This document shows, piece by piece, positions 1-9,587 of a DNA stretch of 52,218 nt; position 1 is the first letter of the stretch; each line of letters begins with the position of its first letter. A program made the position numbers and the translations under genes. The notes beneath the pieces are model-generated. The model saw only the letters and a program-made list of their open reading frames with translations, was not told the DNA's origin and did no database searches. Source of the stretch: Segatella hominis (GTDB lineage: Bacteria; Bacteroidota; Bacteroidia; Bacteroidales; Bacteroidaceae); assembly GCF_004535825.1 (NCBI RefSeq), contig NZ_SGVY01000026.1, positions 1 through 52,218 of the forward strand. The letters are read 5' to 3'.

Positions 1-249
1 ACTCCTGGGCGAGGAATATTTCCTAGCTCATTAACTAAATTTTTGGAGAAATCCTTGCATATCTCAAGAATTTTTACGAAATTTGCATACAAGTTGTGCA
101 TAGCGTGAAATATATAACTTTATAATTGGACACTACAAAGTTACTAAAAATCAACGAGATGCACAACTTTTTCTCCATAAAAATATACTAATTTTCAGGC
201 GGTTTTTTAATTCCGCCAACAGGTTTACTAATTTTAAATCTTAAAGTTT
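1..249. other. Non-coding leader region before the first gene
   Basis: I see no gene in this stretch. TAACTTTA at 115-122 matches the Bacteroidetes -7 box TAnnTTTG in seven of eight positions and could drive the gene at 250, which would give a leader of about 120 bases. A small hairpin, GGCGG (198-202) with CCGCC (213-217), lies in that leader. The AT-rich start may hold the end of an upstream gene's transcript. The promoter call is weak because no TTTG is found at the expected -33 position. Confidence 0.35.
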
Positions 250-1287
250 ATGAAGAATTATTTACGCTATGCATTTATCGCCGTATTGGCATTTATCGCC
301 AACATGGCATTCGGTCAGGCTTACAAAACGTTGACATTCCCTGACGACAACAAAGCCGACAACAAAGTAGGAGGTTACGACAAGACATGGACAGCAAAAA
401 TCGGTACAGACACCTGGTCTATTGTTAACTTCAACAACAACAATTGGAACAACAATTGGAAATGGATAAAATGCGGTGGAAAGAAAGCTGCATTAGTAGG
501 AACCATCACTACGGATTTTGCTATTGACGAAGCGATATCTTCTGTTGTAGTAGACATAGACAATATCGTAGCTGATCACGTAAACTCTATCAAACTCGAA
601 GTTACATCAGACAAAGAAGGAAAAACTGTTCTCGAGACAGTCAACCTCGAAAAGATTGCCGCAGGAGACGCAGTCTTTACAATAAAGACTCCTAAAGAGA
701 ACTGCTACTACAAATTGGCAATTGATTGCAAAAAACATGCCTCAAAAAATGGTTTAGTAAGCGTAAAAAAGGTAGAATATTACAAGAAAGGAACTAATCC
801 TGACATTGTAGATATCTCTAACACACCAGAAACAGCTTATACTGTTGCAAAGGCAAAGGAACTGATTGATGCAGGAAAAGGTTTATCTACTGAGGTTTAC
901 GTAAAGGGTATTATCACAAGTGTCGGAACACTCAACACCCAATTCAATAGCTTATCATACAAAATTTCAGATAATGGTGAAGCAACCAACGAACTGGAAG
1001 TTTACAGCGGAAAATATTTTGGCGGAGAAGGTTTCACATCTGCAGACCAACTCAAGGCTGGTGATGTTGTTATCATAAAGGGCAAGTTGAAGAAATTCAA
1101 TAATAAATACGAGCTTGACATGAACAATCAGCTCTACTCTCTGAATGGCCAGACTACAAACATTAAAGACATTACAACCGAGGCAACAGACGCTAATGCT
1201 CCTGCTTACAACCTCGCTGGTCAGAAGGTAGGTAAGGAATACAAGGGTGTCGTTATTAAGGCTGGCAAGAAGTTTATCCAGAAGTAA
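250..1287 (+). CDS. Secreted protein with OB-fold-like domain and C-terminal tail motif
   Basis: A 345-residue exported protein of unknown function. Residues 1-23 form a clear signal peptide (basic start, hydrophobic run, cut near FGQA). The middle is a beta-rich Asn/Lys-rich domain. Residues about 190-298 have the pattern of a Bacteroidetes OB-fold-like module (EVYVKGIITSVG, then GDVVIIKGKLKKFNNKYEL). The last 26 residues (YNLAGQKV ... KGVVIKAGKKFIQK) match the tails of neighbouring secreted proteins and resemble a surface-sorting or anchoring signal. A rho-independent terminator follows at 1345. It stands alone on the plus strand, upstream of the pectin genes. A role in glycan binding is possible from context but not shown. 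Confidence 0.75.
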   Translation: MKNYLRYAFIAVLAFIANMAFGQAYKTLTFPDDNKADNKVGGYDKTWTAKIGTDTWSIVNFNNNNWNNNWKWIKCGGKKAALVGTITTDFAIDEAISSVVVDIDNIVADHVNSIKLEVTSDKEGKTVLETVNLEKIAAGDAVFTIKTPKENCYYKLAIDCKKHASKNGLVSVKKVEYYKKGTNPDIVDISNTPETAYTVAKAKELIDAGKGLSTEVYVKGIITSVGTLNTQFNSLSYKISDNGEATNELEVYSGKYFGGEGFTSADQLKAGDVVIIKGKLKKFNNKYELDMNNQLYSLNGQTTNIKDITTEATDANAPAYNLAGQKVGKEYKGVVIKAGKKFIQK

Positions 1288-1344
1288 AAGTAAACAAAAT
1301 AATCTGATAGGATACAATTCCATTTATCAGATTCCCTAACATCA

Positions 1345-1388
1345 AATCCCAGTTTCACGTTGTAACAGACGAGAAACTGGGATTTTTT
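1345..1388 (+). terminator. Rho-independent terminator after the first gene
   Basis: A 12-bp perfect stem, AATCCCAGTTTC (1345-1356) with GAAACTGGGATT (1373-1384), is followed directly by a T run. It ends the transcript of the gene at 250. Confidence 0.85.
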
Positions 1389-1399
1389 ATTCTCTACAT

Positions 1400-1727
1400 T
1401 CAATCACTACCATTCACACTTCATCATAACGCATCACTCTCTCATCTTTAAAACTGATAATCCTATGTAAACTAATTTTTCCATAAACTGCATTTTTTAT
1501 TGAAGCCGAATTTTTCTTCCCTGCCCAAGGAAAATTTATTGCGTGGGCAAGGAGAAATTATTGCTTGCCCACGCAAAAATGAAAGTGGGGTAAGGGTTGG
1601 AAAAACAGAACCGCTTGAAGAAAACTCATTTTGTCATAAAAATATATAAAAGGAAAGAAAAACTACACTTATTACATATTTTATGCTTAACTTTGTCAAA
1701 ATATTAGTTTCAAAACAAATTATCAGA
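1400..1727. other. Intergenic stretch with a repeat cluster
   Basis: No gene is visible. The stretch lies between two converging genes and holds the inverted and direct repeats described at 1523-1575. The rest is AT-rich and shows nothing recognisable. Confidence 0.5.
1523..1575. repeat. Compact direct and inverted repeat cluster
   Basis: Two 20-bp direct copies differ at four positions: GCCCAAGGAAAATTTATTGC (1523-1542) and GGGCAAGGAGAAATTATTGC (1545-1564). The second copy overlaps a perfect 12-bp inverted repeat, TGCGTGGGCAAG (1540-1551) with CTTGCCCACGCA (1564-1575). The GC-rich arms stand out from AT-rich surroundings. There is no T run, so this is not a standard terminator. It may be a small dispersed repeat of this genome. 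Confidence 0.55.
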
Positions 1728-1762
1728 AAAAAATCCCCTGCCAGCATATTGCCAACAGGGGG
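1728..1762 (-). terminator. Terminator of the gene at 1819-2496
   Basis: Read on the minus strand, CCCCTG and CAGGGG (1756-1761 with 1735-1740) close a stem that extends inwards by wobble pairs, and a run of seven T follows (the A run at 1728-1734 on the plus strand). Confidence 0.75.
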
Positions 1763-1818
1763 TAATTAAACTATATCCTTAAACCTATGATTAACCTTTT
1801 TACGCTTTCAAAAGGAAA

Positions 1819-2496
1819 TTATTTATTAATGAACTTTTTACCATTCTTGATAACAATACCCTTAGCATCATTTGCAACTTTCTGACCTAAGAGATTTAAT
1901 GTTGCGCCATTCTTAGAAGACTTTGGAGCTTGGATATCAGAAATGCCAGTAGTGCCAGCAGCCACGAATTCAAAACCATAGAAATTGATACTACCTATTG
2001 GATAAGTGATAGACACATCACCCGCTTTTACTGCAACAGAGACAGCAGGATAAACTTTCTTAGCTACCTCTTCTCCATCAACCATCATGTTAACAGAAAC
2101 AGCCTCTGACTCTAAGAGTATCTTATTAGCCAATTCTGCATCATTCTGTGTCAATATAACATTACGGTTTGTAGCAGAAGAAGATCCTGTACGAGCATAT
2201 ACTTTAAGAGTACCATCTGAAGGCAAAGTAAGAGTCAAATTATTGTTAGATGAAGACTTTCCACCAGATTTCAATCTTTTATCAAACTTCTGATAAGAAT
2301 CATCAGTACCAAAATAAGCAGAATTTTTATCTACAGAAAGTTTGCTGGCTGTATCAACAATAGACAAGACCAAACCATTTGCAGAAAAAGTGGCTGGCAC
2401 AGAACCGCTTGCATAATCTGTATCGAACGACAAAGTCTGAGCGTTCATACTTGCTGCCATAGCGACAGCGGCAATAAGAGTAAAGAATTTCTTCAT
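1819..2496 (-). CDS. Small secreted protein with C-terminal tail motif
   Basis: A 225-residue exported protein without a recognised enzyme domain. Residues 1-19 form a signal peptide (MKKFFTLIAAVAMAASMNAQ). The body is beta-rich with Ser/Thr-rich stretches, similar in style to carbohydrate-binding or adhesin sandwiches. The tail (LNLLGQKV ... KGIVIKNGKKFINK) is nearly the same as that of the gene at 250 and is probably a shared sorting signal. It is transcribed away from the pectin methylesterase and has its own -7 box (minus strand, 2574 to 2567) and terminator. Function unknown; a surface role next to pectin genes is inferred only from position. Confidence 0.7.
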   Translation of the reverse strand: MKKFFTLIAAVAMAASMNAQTLSFDTDYASGSVPATFSANGLVLSIVDTASKLSVDKNSAYFGTDDSYQKFDKRLKSGGKSSSNNNLTLTLPSDGTLKVYARTGSSSATNRNVILTQNDAELANKILLESEAVSVNMMVDGEEVAKKVYPAVSVAVKAGDVSITYPIGSINFYGFEFVAAGTTGISDIQAPKSSKNGATLNLLGQKVANDAKGIVIKNGKKFINK

Positions 2497-2566
2497 AATC
2501 GTTATGTTTTAAGTTTTTAATTTGTAAGTTGTTTGAAAAATTATATTATTAGCATATTTTCGTTTG

Positions 2567-2574
2567 CAAAAGTA
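2567..2574 (-). promoter_or_regulatory. -7 box for the gene at 1819-2496
   Basis: The minus strand reads TACTTTTG, a full match to TAnnTTTG, about 70 bases before the ATG at 2496. No TTTG is found 19-21 bases upstream. Confidence 0.6.
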
Positions 2575-2617
2575 ACACATTATCTGATAAAATAGAACAG
2601 AAAAGTAGAGAAATCTC

Positions 2618-2684
2618 ACGCAAACGATTACGTGCGTTTCATCAATATCTTACATACATATTACAGATATTTGTTGTATTTTTG
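2618..2684 (+). promoter_or_regulatory. Operator A and -7 box of the pectin methylesterase gene
   Basis: ACGCAAACGATTACGT (2618-2633) is a CpG-centred imperfect palindrome of LacI/PurR type. A -7 box TATTTTTG lies at 2677-2684, exactly 59 bp from operator start to box start. No -33 TTTG is present, as expected for an activator-dependent promoter. The same layout is found before SusC and GH28. Confidence 0.7.
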
Positions 2685-2798
2685 CCACGGAAATCTACTT
2701 GAGCAAACAAGTAAGTCCATCATACTTGAAACAAACAAGTAAAACTATACAAGTATAAATATAAAACATTATAAATTTAAACCTAAAAGTAACAAACA

Positions 2799-5700
2799 AT
2801 GAAAAGAAATCTACTGAGATTCGGACTGTTTAGTCTGTTACTTGTCTTTGCATGCATAGCAAAAGCACAAGATGTTACGGCGATTTGGGACTTTCAGAAT
2901 AATTTGCCTGAAGGTATCAATACCGCGACTAATATTCAAAGTGCAACTGGTGAGGTAAAATCAACAGTTGACGGTATCTCTATGCACGTCGATGCATCTA
3001 CAGGCAAACTAAAGGGAAGAACAAGCGATGCCCAGTTTAATACAAGTACAAAACTTCAGATTCCAGTGAAGTCTGCCAAAGATGTAGTTACTGTGACAAG
3101 TTATCCCAACTATCACAATTATACAATAGGTGGTATTGCAGCGACAGCAGATATCACAGACCACAAAGCCTCTTCTGCAGAAGTAGCTCAAGGCTATGTT
3201 GAAGTAATAGCAACAGCCAACTGTTACCTCTATCAAATAAAGGTAGTACAAGCAAGTGCTATTCAAGAAAAGACACTCTACTCTACCGACTTCACTAATT
3301 GGGAGAATGTAGATGGCAAAACAGCCAACAACACTGCGGTAAACCTCAAGACACTCTACAGTAAAGAGGCATTTACCATGACACTTAATGGCGTTGAGAT
3401 TAACCCAAAAGGAACAAACACAAAGTTTCCTGATCGAACTGGTTATATGAAGACCCTAAAATACACGGGGGAGTATAGCACAGCCGAACCAAGCGCAGTA
3501 ACCTCTGCTTTGGCCAATATCACAAAAATCACCCTGCATCAGGCTGCAACAGGTAGCAAACGTGGCATTAAAGTATCAGTAAAGGGCGATGGAGATGCAG
3601 ATTGGGTACCAATTCACAACCAAAGCATCGTAACTACCAAAGGAGAGGACTTGTCTCTTGATGTAAATCGCACCAACTGCCAAATCAAGTTCGAGAGCTT
3701 TACATTGAACCAGAATGCATTCGTTACCGACCTTGCTATCTATGGTAATGTCGATATGAGCAAAACCCCTATGCTCGGAAGCTTCAGCCTCAACGGAGAA
3801 AAATATCAAGCAGTAGATATCTTCAACGAGGATGCTACAGGCAAGCAATTGGCAACTATTCTTGTCTCAAAGAAGGCGAATCTCATTTCAGAGACCAACC
3901 CTCTGACAGAAATCACAGCAAACAACGGAACCATCAAGAGTACAACCTATACTACTACCGGAGAGGGCAACAATCAGGAAACAGTCGTTTCAATCGTGGT
4001 AGAAGCTAATGGTGATGAAGCAATATACGAGTTGACTGTAGGCTTCAAGCCAGACTTCACCCTCACCTATTATGATATAGACGAAACAACAGCTATCGGC
4101 ACCCAAAAGGTTGAGCAGGATGCTACAATCGCTTCTTTCGATAAAGAGGCAGAAGGAAAGGTGACCGTAACTGACGGAAAGAAATTCCGCGGCTGGGCAA
4201 CATCTGTAAAGCAGGATGAAAAGAAATATACGACATCATCAGTGATTACATCAGATACAAAACTCTATGCAGTCGTTACCGACATCGAAACAGCCAACAC
4301 AACAGCTCGCTACGACTTCAATCTTCAGAAGGAAGGTTTCTGTGCAGACGACCATGAAGCATTCTGTGTAGAAGGCAATGGTAAATGGCACGATAAAACA
4401 CATGGCTGGACTTTTGCTGCTGGTGACAAGATTAAAATCTTGATGGGTGGCAAGGGTTACCTCAAATTGGATCTCTGCCAATATTCAACCACAGGCGAAA
4501 TCACATTGACAGACCCTAAAGGTAATAAGATTGCAAGTGTAGAGGCTAAGGCAAACAAGGATGGTATCAGCACAATCCTGCAGAACAGCTCTACAGAAAG
4601 TGGCGAGTACACACTTACATTCGCCGTTAATGCTTACCTCCACAGCCTTAGCATTGTGAACATGACAGAACCAGCCTATGCTCAAGATGGTAACTGGTAC
4701 ACAGTAAAGGCAGGCAATGCAAAGAGTTTCAGCACAACATTGGAAATCGTCAATGCAGCTAACGCAGCAACAGACGCTCCACGTTCATACATTTTCTTAC
4801 CAGACGGAACATACGATTTGGGAGACAAGTGCCTCACTCAGATTAGCGGTAACAACATCTCTATCATCGGTGAGAGCATGGACAAGACCATCATCGTCAA
4901 CAAGCCTGCTATCGAGAACGAGGGCATCGGTACCACCGCTACCCTTCTCAACACAAGCAACAACCTCTATATGCAGGACGTCACCCTACAGAATGCACTG
5001 GAATACTACAAGAGCGGTTCAGCCGGTCGTGCTGTCTGCCTCCAGGATCGTGGTACCCAGACCATCTGCAAGAATGTGAAGATGCTCTCTTACCAGGATA
5101 CCTACTATAGCAATGAGCCAAACGGCAAGGGCCAGTTCTACTTTGAGGATTCAGAGATTCACGGCACCGTGGACTACGTTTGTGGTGGCGGCGATGTATA
5201 TTTCAACCGTGTACTCTTCGTAAACGAGAGTCGCAAGGAAGGCGAAAAGAACGGTGAGGATGTGATTGCAGCTCCTAACAGCAAGAGTGAATGGGGATAC
5301 ATCTTCAAAGATTGTACCATTGAAAACAAAGCTGCAAACTTCAGTCTTGGTCGTTCATGGAACAATATCACCCGTCTTACCTGGCTCAACACAACCGTGA
5401 ACCAAAAGGATGAGATTCTGAACGATGACAAGAAGTACGCTTACTTCACCATCAACGCGATGGGCGATGCGATGGCAGACAAGTTCCGCCTCGACGTATT
5501 GAAGGACGCAGAAGGTAACGTATTCTCTCCTGCAGAGAAGAAAGTAATCTTCAAGAACTCTGGTGCTACTCAGCAGAAGGCAGAAGAGAACATTATCCTG
5601 ACTGCTGAAGAAGCAGCAACATACACCCTCGATGCGGTATTCGGCGGCTGGAAACCAGAAGCTAAAGCAGCTCAGGCAACTGCCACAGTCACAACATTAA

Positions 5701-6038
5701 AGGACGACAAACTTTCATGGACTGGTGATGCAAAGATGTATCTCGTAGCAAAAGATGGAAAATTCTACACGCTGACAACAGAGAATTCATTGACTGTAAA
5801 TGACAACAAAGCATCCTTCACGGTTCGTGCTGCAAATGATATGGGTGGCTTCGGTACAGCAAACGGTACTGTTAGTACAGGAATCAATAGCACCATGGCA
5901 ACGGAAGCAACCGCCATCAAGACAGCAATCTTTGCAGCTGACGGCACTCAACTCTCTAACCTCCAAAAAGGCATCAATATCATTGTAAAGACCTTCAAGG
6001 ATGGAAGCAAGAAGACAAGCAAGGTGATTGTCAAGTAA
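2799..6038 (+). CDS. Multidomain secreted pectin methylesterase (CE8)
   Basis: Hydrolyses methyl esters of homogalacturonan, giving pectate that GH28 enzymes can cut. The signal peptide is residues 1-23 (ends AKAQD). About 600 residues of beta-sandwich-like modules follow, including a Listeria-Bacteroides repeat-like segment near residues 420-500 (FTLTYYDID ... FRGWATS). The CE8 right-handed beta-helix covers about 625-940. Its expected motifs are visible: SYQDTYYS near 765, GTVDYVCGGGD near 788 with the nucleophile Asp, and LGRSW near 849 with the substrate-binding Arg. The C-terminus (KGINIIVKTFKDGSKKTSKVIVK, given here only as its pattern KGI...KVIVK) resembles sorting tails nearby. At 1079 residues it is far longer than a minimal CE8 enzyme of about 300-350. 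Likely periplasmic or surface bound. Confidence 0.9.
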   Translation: MKRNLLRFGLFSLLLVFACIAKAQDVTAIWDFQNNLPEGINTATNIQSATGEVKSTVDGISMHVDASTGKLKGRTSDAQFNTSTKLQIPVKSAKDVVTVTSYPNYHNYTIGGIAATADITDHKASSAEVAQGYVEVIATANCYLYQIKVVQASAIQEKTLYSTDFTNWENVDGKTANNTAVNLKTLYSKEAFTMTLNGVEINPKGTNTKFPDRTGYMKTLKYTGEYSTAEPSAVTSALANITKITLHQAATGSKRGIKVSVKGDGDADWVPIHNQSIVTTKGEDLSLDVNRTNCQIKFESFTLNQNAFVTDLAIYGNVDMSKTPMLGSFSLNGEKYQAVDIFNEDATGKQLATILVSKKANLISETNPLTEITANNGTIKSTTYTTTGEGNNQETVVSIVVEANGDEAIYELTVGFKPDFTLTYYDIDETTAIGTQKVEQDATIASFDKEAEGKVTVTDGKKFRGWATSVKQDEKKYTTSSVITSDTKLYAVVTDIETANTTARYDFNLQKEGFCADDHEAFCVEGNGKWHDKTHGWTFAAGDKIKILMGGKGYLKLDLCQYSTTGEITLTDPKGNKIASVEAKANKDGISTILQNSSTESGEYTLTFAVNAYLHSLSIVNMTEPAYAQDGNWYTVKAGNAKSFSTTLEIVNAANAATDAPRSYIFLPDGTYDLGDKCLTQISGNNISIIGESMDKTIIVNKPAIENEGIGTTATLLNTSNNLYMQDVTLQNALEYYKSGSAGRAVCLQDRGTQTICKNVKMLSYQDTYYSNEPNGKGQFYFEDSEIHGTVDYVCGGGDVYFNRVLFVNESRKEGEKNGEDVIAAPNSKSEWGYIFKDCTIENKAANFSLGRSWNNITRLTWLNTTVNQKDEILNDDKKYAYFTINAMGDAMADKFRLDVLKDAEGNVFSPAEKKVIFKNSGATQQKAEENIILTAEEAATYTLDAVFGGWKPEAKAAQATATVTTLKDDKLSWTGDAKMYLVAKDGKFYTLTTENSLTVNDNKASFTVRAANDMGGFGTANGTVSTGINSTMATEATAIKTAIFAADGTQLSNLQKGINIIVKTFKDGSKKTSKVIVK

Positions 6039-6080
6039 GCGGTACTGAAACAGTTATTGAAATATATTAGACCATAAGCA

Positions 6081-6140
6081 TCCTCAATAAGAGGAAACCG
6101 AATAAAAATCGGCGTACTCTTGTTGGGGATTTATGTTTTT
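6081..6140 (+). terminator. Terminator after the pectin methylesterase gene
   Basis: A 13-bp stem with two G-U pairs joins TCCTCAATAAGAG (6081-6093) and CTCTTGTTGGGGA (6117-6129), with an inner CCGA/TCGG hairpin. A T-rich tract with a TTTTTT run follows. It separates the esterase transcript from the susC operon. Confidence 0.7.
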
Positions 6141-6174
6141 TATCAAATGTAATTCTATATATTTCTTTTAATTT

Positions 6175-6241
6175 CGCAAACGTTTACGTCATTTTTTTCT
6201 GAAAAAAGCATGATTATTAGAATTATTTTTCATAAATTTGC
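6175..6241 (+). promoter_or_regulatory. Operator B and -7 box of the susC-susD operon
   Basis: TCGCAAACGTTTACGT (6175-6190) has the AAACGTTT core typical of LacI-family operators. The -7 box TAAATTTG lies at 6234-6241, again 59 bp from start to start. The -33 element is missing. Confidence 0.7.
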
Positions 6242-6338
6242 ATACGAAACGAAGCAATCTAATTGTAATTTTAGTTTTTGCCTAGTCTACAAAATCATAA
6301 AAAAGAAAACTATTAAATATTAATCTAACCAAAAGTGT

Positions 6339-9300
6339 ATGTCTGGTAATTTTAAAAAACTTAGATTTGCGCTCTTTGCAGCTACATTGACTATGTCAGC
6401 CAATGGCTTTGCGCAAACAGTGATCAAAGGTAATGTCACCGACAATACTGGTGAGCCTATCATCGGTGCTTCTGTCATCGAAGACGGCTCTGCTAGCAAC
6501 GGCGGTGTTACTGACATCGATGGTAACTTCACCATCACGCTGAAAGGCAACAGTAAAAAATTGAAGGTTTCTTACGTAGGTATGAAACCACAAGTTGTTA
6601 ACGTATCTGGCAAATCCGTTGTAAACATCAAACTTGAGGACGATGCTACAACATTGAATGACGTCGTGGTTATCGGTTACGGATCTGTTAAGAAAAAGGA
6701 TTTGACTGGTTCTGTAGCTACAGTAAATAACAAAGCTCTTGAGGCTGTACCTGTAGCCAATGCTACAGAAGCTCTTCAAGGTAAAATGGCAGGTGTGCAG
6801 ATTACAGCAACAGAAGGTTCTCCTGATGCAGAAATGAAGATTCGAGTACGTGGTGGTGGTTCTATCACTGGCGATAATACTCCTCTCTACATTGTAGATG
6901 GTTTCCCTGTAGAAAGTATCAGCGATATCCCTGCTTCTGAAATCGAAGATATTACAGTTTTGAAGGATGCTTCTTCAACAGCTATCTATGGTTCCCGCGG
7001 TGCAAATGGTGTAATCCTCGTTACTACTAAGAGTGGTAAAGAGGGCAAGGTAAACGTATCTTACAATGCTTACTATTCTTGGAAGAAAATGGCTAAGACC
7101 TTAAATACTCTTTCAGGTAGTGATTACGTAAAATGGCAGCGTGAATATGCACTCTTGCGTGACAATGAAGATAAATATACCAACCTCTTCGGTAATTGGG
7201 AAGATCGTGACCTTTATGAAAATGCAGCTGAGAATGACTGGCAAGATCAGGTATTCGGCCGTGTAGGTAACACATTCAACCACAACCTTTCTATTACTGG
7301 TGGTTCCGAAAAGACAAAATTCAATTTCGGTTATGCACACGTAAATGATAAGGCTATCATGCTCGGTTCTTCTTATCGCCGTGACAACTTGAGTTTGAAA
7401 TTAAATCACAAGGTAAACAAGAAGGTTTCTGTAGATTTCTCTATGCGTTATTCTAATACACTTGTCAATGGTGCAGGTGCTAATGAGAGCAAGACCGAGG
7501 TTTCAACAGCAGACTCTCGTATGAAGAACGTTATGATTTACCCTATGTTCAACTTTGCTGACTTGAGTGACGGATACGATCCAGATCTTCAGTTGACAAA
7601 CCCTATTACTTCTGTATATGATACAGATAGAAAGCAGAGCCGCCAGAACTTCAACATGAATGGTAGCTTCACATGGGAAATCATCAAGAACTTGAAGTTC
7701 AAGAGTGAATTCGGTTTGGACTGGTACTACAATACTGACAAGAAATACTATGGTACATCAACCTACAATGCACGTACTAATAGTGTTGACACAAAGGGTA
7801 CCCACCCTATGGCTTACTTCATCGACACTCAGCGTAAGACAGTCCGCAATACCAATACATTGAACTATGACTTTAAGAATCTTATCAAGAATAAAGATCA
7901 TAGTCTGAACATTCTCTTGGGTGAAGAAACTATCAATAAAAAGAGTAACGTCAACGAGGATAGATTGAATTTATTCCCAACTACATTTACTGCCGCTCAG
8001 GCTTGGGCAATGTCTTCACAGGGTACGCCATATTTTGTAAACAAGTACAATAATGCAGATGACAACCTCTTGTCATTCTTCGGTCGTGCTAACTATAACT
8101 TTATGGATAAGTACCTTTTGAGTGCAACATTCCGTGCCGATGGTTCTTCTAAATTCTCTGAAGGAAATCGTTGGGGATACTTCCCATCAGCAGCTGTTGC
8201 TTGGCGTATTTCATCTGAGCCATTCATGAAGAAGACAAATGACTGGCTTGATGACTTGAAACTCCGTTTCTCTTATGGTACTGCTGGTAACAACAACATT
8301 CCTGCTGACCAGACATCACCTATCTGGAGTTCAAGCAACTCTACATGGTTGAACCAGTTTAATTCTTTTTGGACAAGCGGTCTTGCATCTGGTCAGTCTG
8401 GTACATTTGCTTCAAATCCTGACTTGACTTGGGAGACTACGATTACCCGCAATATCGGTCTTGACTTTACACTCTTCAAGAGTAAGTTGACTGGTAGCAT
8501 TGAAGCATATTGGAATACAACCAAAGACTTGCTGATTGCTTTCCCTGTATCTGGTTCTGGTTATGACTACCAGTATCGCAATTTAGGCGAAACAGAGAAC
8601 AAGGGTTTAGAAATCTCTCTTACATGGAACGCCATTAACAAGAAAGATTATGCATTGAGCATCAGTGGAAATATCGGTTTCAACAAGAACAAGGTGAAGA
8701 CCTTAGGTTCTTTGGATCAATACAAAGCTTCTTCAAACTGGGCTTCTACCCAGATTCAGGACGACTACATTGTTAAACCTGGTCGTGCTGTAGGTGAAAT
8801 CTATGGTTATAAGGTTGCAGGCCGTTATGAAGTAAGTGACTTTGAGGGCTATGACGAAGTTAAGAAAAAATGGATTCTCAAAGAAGGTGTATCTGATGAC
8901 AGCAAGGTAATCGGTGCAAGCTACCTTCGTCCAGGTGCATTGAAACTCCAAAACATAAACGAAGGTGATGGTGAAAACCAAGATTATCGTGTAGATGACA
9001 ATGATCGCGTTAAGATTGGTGATACTAATCCTGTTGCAACTGGTGGTTTCAATATCTCAGGTCGTCTCTACGGTTTCGACTTGAATGCTAACTTCACTTA
9101 TAGCATCGGCAATGATGTTTACAATGCAAACAAGATTGAATACACTTCAGCTTCACAATATTACTATCGTAACATGTTGGATATAATGGCTGATGGCAAG
9201 CGTTGGACCAACCTCAATGCAGACGGTACTCTCTGCAATGATCCTGAGCAGTTAGCTGCTATGAATGCAAACACAACAATGTGGTCTCCATATACCAATT

Positions 9301-9575
9301 ATGTATTGACAGACTGGGCTATTGAAGATGGTTCATTCCTCCGCCTTGCAACAATCACATTGGGTTATACCTTGCCACAGACTTTAACAAAGCGTGTAGG
9401 TATCAACAGTTTGCGTTTCTACGCAACAGCATACAATGTATTCTGCATTACAGGTTACTCTGGATTTGATCCAGAAGTATCTTCTCGTAACAAGACCGCT
9501 CTGACACCAGGTGTAGATTATTCTGCATATCCTAAGAGCCGTCAGTTTGTTATTGGTTTCAACTTGAATTTCTAA
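6339..9575 (+). CDS. SusC/RagA-family TonB-dependent outer-membrane transporter
   Basis: Imports oligosaccharides across the outer membrane with energy from TonB; here most likely pectin fragments. Signal peptide residues 1-25 (ends GFAQ). A carboxypeptidase-regulatory-like domain covers about 27-100 (VIKGNVTDNTGEPIIGASV ... LKVSYVGM). A TonB-box-like stretch (LNDVVVIGYGSVKKKDLTG) is near 105-125. The plug domain follows (VPVANATEALQGKMAGVQI, YIVDGFPV, ITVLKDASSTAIYGSRGANG), then a 22-strand barrel ending in an aromatic residue (FNLNF). At 1078 residues its length is usual for SusC. It is first in an operon with the SusD gene 12 bases downstream, under operator B. The ATG follows an AT-rich leader without a Shine-Dalgarno site, usual for this group. 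Confidence 0.95.
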   Translation: MSGNFKKLRFALFAATLTMSANGFAQTVIKGNVTDNTGEPIIGASVIEDGSASNGGVTDIDGNFTITLKGNSKKLKVSYVGMKPQVVNVSGKSVVNIKLEDDATTLNDVVVIGYGSVKKKDLTGSVATVNNKALEAVPVANATEALQGKMAGVQITATEGSPDAEMKIRVRGGGSITGDNTPLYIVDGFPVESISDIPASEIEDITVLKDASSTAIYGSRGANGVILVTTKSGKEGKVNVSYNAYYSWKKMAKTLNTLSGSDYVKWQREYALLRDNEDKYTNLFGNWEDRDLYENAAENDWQDQVFGRVGNTFNHNLSITGGSEKTKFNFGYAHVNDKAIMLGSSYRRDNLSLKLNHKVNKKVSVDFSMRYSNTLVNGAGANESKTEVSTADSRMKNVMIYPMFNFADLSDGYDPDLQLTNPITSVYDTDRKQSRQNFNMNGSFTWEIIKNLKFKSEFGLDWYYNTDKKYYGTSTYNARTNSVDTKGTHPMAYFIDTQRKTVRNTNTLNYDFKNLIKNKDHSLNILLGEETINKKSNVNEDRLNLFPTTFTAAQAWAMSSQGTPYFVNKYNNADDNLLSFFGRANYNFMDKYLLSATFRADGSSKFSEGNRWGYFPSAAVAWRISSEPFMKKTNDWLDDLKLRFSYGTAGNNNIPADQTSPIWSSSNSTWLNQFNSFWTSGLASGQSGTFASNPDLTWETTITRNIGLDFTLFKSKLTGSIEAYWNTTKDLLIAFPVSGSGYDYQYRNLGETENKGLEISLTWNAINKKDYALSISGNIGFNKNKVKTLGSLDQYKASSNWASTQIQDDYIVKPGRAVGEIYGYKVAGRYEVSDFEGYDEVKKKWILKEGVSDDSKVIGASYLRPGALKLQNINEGDGENQDYRVDDNDRVKIGDTNPVATGGFNISGRLYGFDLNANFTYSIGNDVYNANKIEYTSASQYYYRNMLDIMADGKRWTNLNADGTLCNDPEQLAAMNANTTMWSPYTNYVLTDWAIEDGSFLRLATITLGYTLPQTLTKRVGINSLRFYATAYNVFCITGYSGFDPEVSSRNKTALTPGVDYSAYPKSRQFVIGFNLNF

Positions 9576-9587
9576 TAAGACACTACA

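Noticed and set aside
2561-2571. CGTTTGCAAAA near the minus-strand promoter as an operator
   Set aside because: Only a half-site that overlaps the -7 box; the second half is missing.
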